Assembly: GCA_964484095.1 (NCBI GenBank)
Contig: CAZAEB010000025.1
Location: 1 to 8,039 of the forward strand
From: CAZAEB01 sp964484095
GTDB lineage: Bacteria > Patescibacteriota > Microgenomatia > UBA12405 > BS750m-G30
Length of the DNA stretch: 8,039 nt
Direction of reading: 5' to 3'
Below the pieces are notes generated by a model, which saw only the letters and a list, made by a program, of their open reading frames with translations, searched no databases and was not told the DNA's origin. Shown here piece by piece: positions 1 through 6,497 of the stretch; the stretch's first letter is position 1, and every line of letters starts with the position of its first letter. Made by a program: the position numbers and the translations under genes.

Positions 1-94
1 CCAAAAGTGTTTTCCCAGCTGAAGTGGAGCAGAAAGGAAAAACAGCCATAAAAAATAATTTCTTGCCTTGTTGAGCATTGATTAATTCTACCAT
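1..94 (-). CDS. Possible 5' end of a divergent gene of unknown function (partial)
   Basis: An open frame starts at an ATG (complement of 92-94) and runs 31 codons off the left edge without a stop. It reads MVELINAQQGKKLFF and continues with a hydrophobic stretch (LFFMAVFPFC, residues 13-22) after two lysines, which could be a signal peptide or first membrane helix. A -10-like TATTTT (complement of 101-106) lies 6 nt before the ATG, the same spacing seen at other starts in this window. I do not recognise the family. Support is weak: 31 open codons can occur by chance, and two plus-strand frames are also open for part of the stretch (one to a TAA at 49-51), so the end of an upstream plus-strand gene is an alternative. 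Confidence 0.35.
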   Translation of the reverse strand, partial: MVELINAQQGKKLFFMAVFPFCSTSAGKTLL

Positions 95-120
95 CTGAAT
101 AAAATAGTATAATGAAAGAC
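95..120. promoter_or_regulatory. Back-to-back promoter region between the left-edge frame and the spoIID-like gene
   Basis: On the plus strand a perfect TATAAT sits at 108-113, followed by 7 nt and then an ATG at 121, so transcription would begin at about 120-121. On the minus strand TATTTT (complement of 101-106) sits 6 nt before an ATG at 94. The two -10 elements are almost adjacent. No good -35 is visible on either strand: with a 17-nt spacer the plus-strand -35 would be AATTCT. The plus-strand -10 overlaps an earlier in-frame ATG at 112, which argues that 121 is the real start of the downstream gene. The -10 calls are direct reading; promoter activity is inferred. Confidence 0.5.
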
Positions 121-1902
121 ATGATTAAAAAGTGTCTATTTATTCTTTTTGGGCTTCTTATTTTCTGTCTTCCCAGAGGTGTTGAAGCAAAAGAATGTAA
201 TGAGGGAGATCCAAGACTAGACGAGATTTGCCGTGTAATAAACGAAACCCAAGGACTAGTTGACCAACTAAGCGGCGCAATTTCTGGAGCGAAAAAGTCT
301 TTAAATGAACTTGAAACTCAAATTAAGGGAATTCAAACGACAATAAATTCGGCCCAAAAAAAAGTAAAAACAATTGAAGAGGAACTTTTGAAAAACGAGA
401 TTGACATGGAGTTTCAAAAACAGCTTTTGTATGCCCGGGTAAAAGACTGGTATATCGAAAGCCGAAAAGTTACCCCTCTGCTTATTTTCCTTGCCAGTGA
501 CAATCTTAACGAAGCGATAAAACAAGTAAATTATCGAAAAGCGGCCGGAGAGCAGGATAAAAAAATCATCATTTCTGTAAGCGCCAAAATAAACAAACTA
601 AATAGCGACAAAGAAAGCTTAGAAAAAAAATCAAAAGAACTTGCCGTTCTCCAAACAAGCTTAGATGAAAAAGCCGAGTCGATAGAAGGTGATATTAAAG
701 GAGCCGAAGCATATAGCCAAACCCTAAGTCAAAAAATATCCGAGCTAACTTCCGAACAGCAAAGCATATTGGCAGAAAAAACCGGAGTATTTACCACCAG
801 CGTCGGAGAAACTCCCGGTGTTGACGATCCTTGCGCTGGCCCTCCTGGATCTTCTAACTTTTGCTCTCCTGGCTTTTCACCCGCTTTTGGAGGATTTTCT
901 TTCGGAGCTCCTCATAGAAAAGGAATGAGCCAATACGGAGCCTACGGAAGAGCTAAATCAGGACAAACTTACGAAACAATTCTCAAAGCTTACTACGGAG
1001 ATATAAGAGTAGAGACTATCAGTTCGCCAGGATCAATTACTACAAGTGTTGGCAGTCTGCCTTTCGAAGACAACTACTTAAGGGGAATTGCCGAAATGCC
1101 CTCTTCTTGGGGAGACAAAGGCGGCATGGAAGCTCTAAAAGCTCAGGCAATTGCCGCCAGAAGTTATGCCCTCTCTTACACTGGCTGGAGGATGAGTAAC
1201 CAATCGGTTCAAAAAAGCATCTGCACTACCGAAGCTTGCCAAGTTTACAATTCAAGCAAGGCGTCAGGTACTCCTGACACTTGGCGAAGAGCAGTAGAAG
1301 AAACGAAAGGTCAGATTGTTGTCTCCAACCAGACCGGAGAGATAATTTCCACCTGGTACGCCTCAACCTCGGGAGGATCAATCTACTCATACACTACCCT
1401 AGGTCATACTACCAACGCTCTTTGGGACACAAGTTGTGGGAATCAGGGCTGCTGGCCAGATCAAGCCTATGAAAAAATCAGCGGCTCTCCTTGGTTTTAT
1501 AAGGGGTGGTACAAAACCAGATCAGGAAAATCATGCAGCCGATCAAATCCCTGGCTAAACCAGGAGGAATTTGCCGATCTTGTCAACGCGATGCTGGTAT
1601 ATAAAAACGATCAAGGATCACTGGGTCATCTTTCCCAAACCGACTCTTGTTGGGGATCTGTTCCTGATACCTGGTCAAAAGAAGAGGTAAGAAACCAAGC
1701 GGGGAGATTTAATGGTCCAGTATCACAAATAAATGGCGTTAATATTGACTATTCATCAGATGGTGTTACCGCCAACGTTAAGGTCCAAACAGACAAAGGA
1801 GAACTGAACTTTACCGGAGAGTTGTTTAAGTACATTTTCAACCTCCGGGCCCCCGGAGCGATTCACATAAAATCGATGTTGTTTAATGTTATAAAACTTT
1901 AG
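121..1902 (+). CDS. Secreted PcsB-like coiled-coil protein with C-terminal SpoIID/LytB domain
   Basis: Probably an exported peptidoglycan-cleaving protein; SpoIID-family enzymes are lytic transglycosylases acting on glycan strands. Residue numbers count from the in-frame ATG at 112. A signal peptide (MIKKCLFILFGLL..., cleavage likely after VEA at 26) is followed by a long coiled coil at about 48-225. Inside it, 107-153 resembles the PcsB/CwlO N-terminal region (YARVKDWYIES, LIFLASDNLNEAI, AAGEQDKKI). A Pro/Gly/Cys-rich linker spans about 231-262. SpoIID signatures follow: KGMSQYGAYGRA (270-281), YLRGIAEMP with the probable catalytic Glu328, KAQAIAARSYA (343-353), and a Cys371/Cys376 pair in ICTTEACQVY that could bind zinc. 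Ten cysteines suggest disulfides outside the membrane. The start at 121 is preferred because the ATG at 112 lies inside a TATAAT. The next gene begins on the base after its TAG. Confidence 0.9.
   Translation: MIKKCLFILFGLLIFCLPRGVEAKECNEGDPRLDEICRVINETQGLVDQLSGAISGAKKSLNELETQIKGIQTTINSAQKKVKTIEEELLKNEIDMEFQKQLLYARVKDWYIESRKVTPLLIFLASDNLNEAIKQVNYRKAAGEQDKKIIISVSAKINKLNSDKESLEKKSKELAVLQTSLDEKAESIEGDIKGAEAYSQTLSQKISELTSEQQSILAEKTGVFTTSVGETPGVDDPCAGPPGSSNFCSPGFSPAFGGFSFGAPHRKGMSQYGAYGRAKSGQTYETILKAYYGDIRVETISSPGSITTSVGSLPFEDNYLRGIAEMPSSWGDKGGMEALKAQAIAARSYALSYTGWRMSNQSVQKSICTTEACQVYNSSKASGTPDTWRRAVEETKGQIVVSNQTGEIISTWYASTSGGSIYSYTTLGHTTNALWDTSCGNQGCWPDQAYEKISGSPWFYKGWYKTRSGKSCSRSNPWLNQEEFADLVNAMLVYKNDQGSLGHLSQTDSCWGSVPDTWSKEEVRNQAGRFNGPVSQINGVNIDYSSDGVTANVKVQTDKGELNFTGELFKYIFNLRAPGAIHIKSMLFNVIKL
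1887..1902 (+). promoter_or_regulatory. Possible extended -10 promoter for the 1903 gene, inside the end of the SpoIID-like gene
   Basis: TG-T-TATAAA (1887-1895) is an extended -10-like element in the last codons of the upstream gene, 7 nt before the GTG at 1903. It resembles the TG-T-TATAAT in front of rpmH. No -35 is evident (ATAAAA at 17-nt spacing), although extended -10 promoters can work without one. If active, it would give the downstream gene a leaderless transcript in addition to read-through. The local sequence is AT-rich, so chance occurrence is possible. Confidence 0.35.
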
Positions 1903-2655
1903 GTGAACATTTTAGGCCATCCTTATATTGCTTTTAAAGTAACTGGAAGAATAAATAAATATTTAGCTGCCGGCTCTCATCTTCCCGACATATTCCCTTT
2001 TGCTTCGACCACCCTTTTCAGTTTCGAGGAAATTCATGAGGGAGGAGAAAGATTTTTAAATTACTTAAATAACAACTGCCCCGACAAAACTGATTTGGCA
2101 ATCGGAATGATCGCTCATTCGGTTAAACGAGGGGCTGACAAATTCAATTCTGAAATTGAAGACTGGCTACTATTTGAAAAGCCGGACCTTAAAGAAGAAC
2201 TGGCAAAACAAATTGTCGATTGCTCCTCAGTGGATATTGAAATCGCCCGAAAAGCACGACTTCATAATTATTTATGGACCGGAATTGATCTTTATGTTTT
2301 AAAAAAAGAAAAGACCTTTATGGGAGATCTAACAAAAGCCCACTTAGAAATGGAAACAGATGAGATTTCTAATATTCTAGCAAGGGCCTTTTTAAAAGAC
2401 GAAGATAAAGTAAAAAAGATAGTCTCTTCCTTTTTTAAACCTCTTTATCCACCCGGAATTATTTGTTCTGTCTCTGGGTTGGCCCAAATTTGGAAAAATG
2501 TTCTTGCCGGTTTACCTGAAAATGACAAAGTTGACGAAGAAAAAACAATCAAGTTTTTCGATAAAATCTATTATCTTTTTGAAAACCAATGGGAGGAAAT
2601 TTTAGACAGGGTGGCAAAAGACGTAAGATTTAGAATGAAAAAGTTTACATACTGA
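1903..2655 (+). CDS. His/Asp-rich protein resembling zinc-dependent phospholipase C/metal hydrolases
   Basis: A 250-residue protein with no signal peptide, so probably cytoplasmic. Candidate metal ligands appear in the spacing typical of Zn-dependent phospholipase C-like (PF00882-type) proteins: GHPYIA with His6, AGSHLPDIFPF with His26 and Asp29, EIHEGGERF with His45, GMIAHSVKRGADKF with His72 and Asp79, and ARLHNYLWTGIDLY with His121 and Asp129. The 'G-x-x-x-PD' segment followed by an 'AH...D.F' helix is what suggests the family; substrate and activity are unknown. The rest is probably helical with many charged residues. It starts with GTG immediately after the upstream TAG and has no Shine-Dalgarno, so translational coupling or a leaderless start is likely. 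It ends 2 bp from the convergent DUF4012 gene. The coding call is firm, the family call moderate. Confidence 0.85.
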   Translation: MNILGHPYIAFKVTGRINKYLAAGSHLPDIFPFASTTLFSFEEIHEGGERFLNYLNNNCPDKTDLAIGMIAHSVKRGADKFNSEIEDWLLFEKPDLKEELAKQIVDCSSVDIEIARKARLHNYLWTGIDLYVLKKEKTFMGDLTKAHLEMETDEISNILARAFLKDEDKVKKIVSSFFKPLYPPGIICSVSGLAQIWKNVLAGLPENDKVDEEKTIKFFDKIYYLFENQWEEILDRVAKDVRFRMKKFTY

Positions 2656-2657
2656 GA

Positions 2658-5546
2658 CTACCTTCCAAACTCAATCCCAAAAGGAATGTCTGCGTCTAGC
2701 TGTCTATTGAAAAGCAATTTTCCTTCTGTCGAAGCCGCCTCCGGGTTGACCTGAAGAGGCTGCCAACCATCAGGATAAGAAACCAGTAAAGTTAATGGAG
2801 TTGAACCAAAACCAGACTGTTTTTGGAAGTACCTTAAATACTTCCAATTTCCACTTCCAATTTCAACTTTTTGAGAAAAGTGAACTTCTATCGTTCTTCT
2901 TGAGGATATTGGAACTTTTGCCAAGAAAGATACCACTTCTTTACCACTATCCTTTACCTGCTCTATCTGATCTTTTGAAAGCGGTCTTTTGGTTTCTCCC
3001 GAAACCAAAGGATCATAAATATACACATCACCCAGCTCCGTCAATAAAGGAAGATATATTCTTAAATAATTTTTATAATCTCCCCCAGGCCAATTACTGC
3101 TTTGAGAAGTATTTTCGTAATTAATTTTCAAAACATGATCGACCGTTCCCTCGTTTTTGATATCAATCATTTCTTCAATACTGCGGCGCAAGAAATAATT
3201 TGATTTATTTACTCCTAAATTTGCCTCTACTAAGAAAATATAGTCAGAAAAAACACCCTCTTGAGCAGCAGCAATATTTTTAATCCTTCCGTCCCAATTA
3301 TTGGCAAGCAGACCATTATTCAACTGCTGGCTGTGAGACCAGATCATAATTTCTTTTTGCTCAAGAGAGCTAAAAACTGCTGAAGCAATGCTTAGATATT
3401 CCGCCGGAGAAGCTGTCCGAATTGTTTCAAATAGCTGACTCCCTAAAACTGATAAAAAAGAGGCTTTTTGGGTTGAGCCTGGAAAAAAGTTGGTTTCCGA
3501 ATAAAATTCTGCTCTTTCAAAAAGATTTCCTTTGTTAATTTTTTCGTCAAAGTCAGCCAAGTATATTTCTCCCAAACTGCCGACAATATTTTGAGCAGCA
3601 GTCAAATTAAAAGCAATCACTCCGTCCGGTTTAATTCCCATTTCCTTTTCGATAAACCATTCGGCATTTTGGGCACTTTTAGGGAAATCAGGATTCCAGT
3701 TGCTATCCCGAAGATACCAGGACTCTTCTCCAAGTATTTGCCTAATTGGGGCCGGCGGTTCAACATGACCCTTAAGTTGTCCATCAGCCGAATAAACATC
3801 CTTAACATCAAAATTAATCAACTGACCATCTGTAAAGCTTAAAAAGGCAAATGAGCCGATAAATCCCCCGGTAGGTCTAAGCTCGGTGTTGTTTTGAAGT
3901 AAAACTAAAAACTGTTTTTGCCCACCACTAGCTAAAATCCAATCAAGAGAATCGGTAATTTTTAATGTTTTTTCTAATCCTTTTCTTAGTTGAGAGATTC
4001 TATCTCTGTACTGGCTGGGGGCGCTTGCCCAACGACCAGGAATAAAAGACCATTGACCAGAAAGTTCTGCCTCGAGCAGTCCCAACTGCCAACTAAGCCT
4101 CTCGATTTGTAAAGCAATATCTTTTTTCTCTTTTGAAAGATCAGCCTCCCCTCCTTGAAAAACACTCCTAGTAATTGCCACCGCCCGCCAACCTAACCGG
4201 GAAGACAGCAAAACCAATCGACTAGCTCTTTTGCCAATCTGAGAAATCCGAAAAAATATTTGGGGTGTCCTGGTGGTCGAAAGCTCTATTCCTCTGGAAA
4301 ATCTTTTTTCCGATCTCAAGGCCACCTTTTCCACTTCAGCAAATTTCTGGGTCTTAAGCAGATTAACCGATCTTTTTAACTCCATTCCCCCGATGGCAAT
4401 ATTGAAAATTGATCCAAATACGTTACCTGCCAAAACAACCACTGCCAAAAAGATAATTGCAAAAAAAGTTCCGAAATAACCTTTTTTTGAAAATCTTTTT
4501 ACAGGTTTCTTTTCCCTTTTAGGTTTTTGTTTTTCTCGGCTAATAATCGGCAATATGTCTTCTTCTGGTTCTTCCTGAGAAGAAAACTCGTCCTCTACAA
4601 TTATTGTTTCTTCTTCTAGTTTTTTTTCTGGAATAGCTTTTTTTTGCCAATATTCTTGATTGATCTTCTCAGTTTTCACCTCATCATCGCCACTCTGTTT
4701 TTTAATAGGCTTTGGCTGTTTTTCTGGTTCAGGTAAGTCTTCTTCCAGCTCTCCATTTTCCTTTTTTTGAAAAAAGAATTGGGCAGTTTCAACCACTCCC
4801 TCCTCAATGCTTGTCTCTGGGCTCCAACCCAAAACTTGCCAACCTTCTTGTATCTGCCGGTGAGCATCAACTTCCGGCAAAATTAAATTAGGATCAACTC
4901 TTACCTTCTTGTTATTTTGCGCCTGGCCCTCTATGAGCTTTAATAGTTTTGCCAGTCCAAGAGATTTTCCAAAAATATACAGTTGCCCCTTTTCCAACCC
5001 GGAAATAAACAGCGCCCTGGACAAAGCTTGGCAAAGATCAGTAATATAAATAGGAAAAACTCGACCATCCTCGGAAAAAGGGATACTTATCGATTTGTTT
5101 AAAACCGCCTGGATAAAAAGCTTGTTTAAAAATGTCACTGGCTCCGAGCTTTCATCAGGACCGTAAACAAACCCAGTTTTGACCAATCTCCAACTTACCG
5201 GTCTCGAACCCAGGTCAATCCTTTTATTTTTTTTCTCAATATCAACAACTGTCAACAGCCTCGCCTGTTGTTTTGTTGCCAACTCTACCGCCTCCTCGAC
5301 CTGCCAAAAATCAACTACATAGTCAGCCTTTTTTTCAACAGTCTTCCAATCGCTAAAATCGACCACAAGAACTTCTTTGTCGGAAAAATCCACTCCGGAA
5401 GAATCCTTAACCACCGCCAAAACATTAAGATTGTTTTCGATGAGCTTGCCTACAAAATTTCTGCCGATAAAAGTGTCTGCCCCAAAAACTACTACTTGAG
5501 ACAGATCAGAAGAAACATCAATTCGAACTAACGGTTTATCGGGCAT
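2658..5546 (-). CDS. Membrane protein: degenerate SDR/epimerase-like domain fused to DUF4012
   Basis: A 962-residue two-compartment protein of unknown function. Residues ~17-260 form a Rossmann/extended-SDR-like domain: VVVFGADTFIGRNFV (18-32) is the nucleotide-binding loop, WRLVKTGFVYGP (119-130) and FPIYITDLCQAL (164-175) match later SDR strands, and GWQVLGWSPETSIEEGV (235-251) matches the usual C-terminal end. The central Gly of the GxxGxxG motif is replaced by Thr25, and the helix carrying YxxxK between strand RLLTVV (96-101) and VYGP is missing, so catalysis is doubtful. An acidic/Pro/Lys linker (~262-345) leads to a basic patch (KREKKPVKRFSKK) and one transmembrane helix (~357-378), placing the N-terminus inside. 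The outer part carries a helical region and the DUF4012 hallmarks LQNNTELRPTGGFIGSFA (550-567), YLRDSNWNPDFP (611-622) and DGVIAFNLTAAQNIVG (641-656). DUF4012 is common in Patescibacteria and Actinobacteria and is often linked to the cell envelope. The ATG at 5546 is preceded by a promoter-like sequence. Confidence 0.93.
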   Translation of the reverse strand: MPDKPLVRIDVSSDLSQVVVFGADTFIGRNFVGKLIENNLNVLAVVKDSSGVDFSDKEVLVVDFSDWKTVEKKADYVVDFWQVEEAVELATKQQARLLTVVDIEKKNKRIDLGSRPVSWRLVKTGFVYGPDESSEPVTFLNKLFIQAVLNKSISIPFSEDGRVFPIYITDLCQALSRALFISGLEKGQLYIFGKSLGLAKLLKLIEGQAQNNKKVRVDPNLILPEVDAHRQIQEGWQVLGWSPETSIEEGVVETAQFFFQKKENGELEEDLPEPEKQPKPIKKQSGDDEVKTEKINQEYWQKKAIPEKKLEEETIIVEDEFSSQEEPEEDILPIISREKQKPKREKKPVKRFSKKGYFGTFFAIIFLAVVVLAGNVFGSIFNIAIGGMELKRSVNLLKTQKFAEVEKVALRSEKRFSRGIELSTTRTPQIFFRISQIGKRASRLVLLSSRLGWRAVAITRSVFQGGEADLSKEKKDIALQIERLSWQLGLLEAELSGQWSFIPGRWASAPSQYRDRISQLRKGLEKTLKITDSLDWILASGGQKQFLVLLQNNTELRPTGGFIGSFAFLSFTDGQLINFDVKDVYSADGQLKGHVEPPAPIRQILGEESWYLRDSNWNPDFPKSAQNAEWFIEKEMGIKPDGVIAFNLTAAQNIVGSLGEIYLADFDEKINKGNLFERAEFYSETNFFPGSTQKASFLSVLGSQLFETIRTASPAEYLSIASAVFSSLEQKEIMIWSHSQQLNNGLLANNWDGRIKNIAAAQEGVFSDYIFLVEANLGVNKSNYFLRRSIEEMIDIKNEGTVDHVLKINYENTSQSSNWPGGDYKNYLRIYLPLLTELGDVYIYDPLVSGETKRPLSKDQIEQVKDSGKEVVSFLAKVPISSRRTIEVHFSQKVEIGSGNWKYLRYFQKQSGFGSTPLTLLVSYPDGWQPLQVNPEAASTEGKLLFNRQLDADIPFGIEFGR

Positions 5547-5552
5547 TAATCT

Positions 5553-5582
5553 ATTTTAACCAAGAGACCGACTCTTCAGCAA
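5553..5582 (-). promoter_or_regulatory. Candidate promoter of the SDR-DUF4012 gene
   Basis: On the minus strand, a -10-like TAAAAT (complement of 5553-5558) lies 6 nt before the ATG, and a weak -35-like TTGCTG (complement of 5577-5582) lies 18 nt further upstream, overlapping the last codons of rnhA. The predicted transcription start falls at or next to the ATG. The long gene could therefore be expressed from its own leaderless message as well as by read-through from the rpmH operon. Confidence 0.4.
5562..5576. repeat. Short inverted repeat AAGAG-ACCGA-CTCTT in the promoter spacer
   Basis: A perfect 5-bp inverted repeat with a 5-nt loop sits almost exactly between the candidate -35 and -10 of the DUF4012 gene and touches the rnhA stop codon. 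It is not followed by a T-run on either strand, so it does not look like an intrinsic terminator. It could be an operator-like dyad or chance. Confidence 0.3.
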
Positions 5583-6007
5583 CCACCATTATTACTAAGG
5601 GCCGCATCCATCGCTTGGTTTGCCAATCCATCGGCTTCAAAATTTTTTTCTCGGGGTAATAAATGATAGGAAACTGCAAAACCTAATTTTGACTCTTTTT
5701 CTTTTGCTTTTAAATAAATTTCTCTTAAATGAGGAGCTTTTACTCTATAAATTCCGTTCATCTGATTAGTCAAAAGTTCAGAATCAAAATAGAAATCAAT
5801 TCTATTTAAATCAAGTTTTTCTTGATTTTCTAAAAGCCAGTCAAGCGCCAGAACCATTGCTTTGTATTCAGCAACATTATTTGTCGTTCGACCGATAAAC
5901 TTGCTTGCTTGAAAAATTATTTTTTTTCCATCCTTAACCACCACCCCAATCCCTGCTGGACCAGGATTTCCCCGAGCGCCTCCATCGGTAAAAATCTGTA
6001 AATTCAC
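5576..6007 (-). CDS. rnhA: Ribonuclease HI (archaeal/Bacillus YpdQ-like type)
   Basis: Cleaves the RNA strand of RNA-DNA hybrids, removing R-loops and primers. All four catalytic acidic residues are present: Asp8 in FTDGGARGNPGPAG (6-19), Glu47 in NNVAEYKAM, Asp75 in FYFDSELLTNQMNG, and Asp126 in EADGLANQAMD. At 143 residues it lacks a clear basic protrusion of the E. coli type and fits the compact type with the 'LLPREKNFEADGLAN' ending. It starts with GTG, whose first G is the last base of the jag TAG stop (TAGTG, 1-nt overlap), implying coupled translation; only a weak GAGAG lies upstream. It is the last tightly linked gene of the rpmH operon, an uncommon position for RNase H. Confidence 0.95.
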   Translation of the reverse strand: MNLQIFTDGGARGNPGPAGIGVVVKDGKKIIFQASKFIGRTTNNVAEYKAMVLALDWLLENQEKLDLNRIDFYFDSELLTNQMNGIYRVKAPHLREIYLKAKEKESKLGFAVSYHLLPREKNFEADGLANQAMDAALSNNGGC

Positions 6008-6483
6008 TATTCTCTCAATTTAATCACTATTCTTCTTGAAATACCTTCTCCTTCGGAAAAAGTTTCAATTTCTGGATCGTCAGCCAAAATCATGTGAACC
6101 AAACGTCTTTCATATGGAACCATAGGCAGAAGTCTCACCTCTTGTTTCATCGCTTTTGCCTTCTCGGCTGCTTTGCTGGCAATTTCTTTCAAGCGATCAT
6201 TTTGTTGCTGACGATAATTATTAATATCAACCAAAATACGCTGATATTCTTTTAAAGAAGCATTTGTCATCAGTCCTAGAATAAGTTGAAAAGAAAAAAG
6301 AGTTTTTCCTTTGAAACCAATCAAAATTCCTGGCTCATTAACTTCAATGGAAATCTTAATAAGTTCATTTTCCAAGTCGTTACTAGCCTCAATTTTATAG
6401 CCATTAATATTAAGCTTATCAAGAAGATCTTTTGTCAGATTTTCAACAATTTCAAGCTTATTTTTACTCTTTTTCTTTTTCAC
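6007..6483 (-). CDS. khpB: KhpB/Jag-type RNA-binding protein (KH + R3H domains)
   Basis: A cytoplasmic RNA-binding protein of the SpoIIIJ-associated (Jag/KhpB/EloR) family, which in Firmicutes influences cell elongation and division together with KhpA. The KH domain (~30-95) carries the GxxG loop GFKG (56-59) in PGILIGFKGKTLFSF. The R3H domain (~96-158) shows PYERRLVH with Arg126 and His130 (RxxxH), then SEGEGISRRIVIKL at the end. The N-terminal Jag_N domain of longer homologues is absent; only a short lysine-rich leader precedes the KH domain, giving 158 residues against 200 or more in many Firmicutes. GTG is chosen because it is the first start codon after the upstream stop in this frame. 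It lies 14 nt after the yidC stop and no Shine-Dalgarno is visible. Position directly after yidC supports the identification. Confidence 0.93.
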   Translation of the reverse strand: MKKKKSKNKLEIVENLTKDLLDKLNINGYKIEASNDLENELIKISIEVNEPGILIGFKGKTLFSFQLILGLMTNASLKEYQRILVDINNYRQQQNDRLKEIASKAAEKAKAMKQEVRLLPMVPYERRLVHMILADDPEIETFSEGEGISRRIVIKLRE

Positions 6484-6497
6484 GATAACTTTTTAAA

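Noticed and set aside
50..94. Walker A-like 'STSAGKT' in the left-edge minus-strand frame
   Set aside because: The first conserved Gly of GxxxxGK[ST] is Cys here, the stretch follows a hydrophobic segment, and the frame is cut off after 31 codons; no P-loop claim is justified.
112..120. ATG at 112 as the start of the SpoIID-like gene
   Set aside because: It lies within the TATAAT at 108-113, so a transcript from that promoter would not contain it; the ATG at 121 gives a cleaner signal peptide. It remains possible if transcription starts further upstream.
301..525. Open reading frames opposite or out of frame with the larger genes (also at 2795-3124, 3591-3842, 4273-4479, 5268-5531, 6286-6501)
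   Set aside because: They lie wholly or almost wholly within well-supported genes, show no recognisable domain, and are explained as shadows of the real reading frames.
2445..2453. DnaA-box-like TTATCCACC
   Set aside because: A single copy with one mismatch inside a coding region (encoding part of PLYPPG) and no cluster of further boxes; not evidence for an origin here.
2560..2580. GATAA...TTATC followed by TTTTT, terminator-like
   Set aside because: The stem is only 5 bp, AT-only apart from one pair, and lies inside the coding region 75 nt before the stop; too weak to call.
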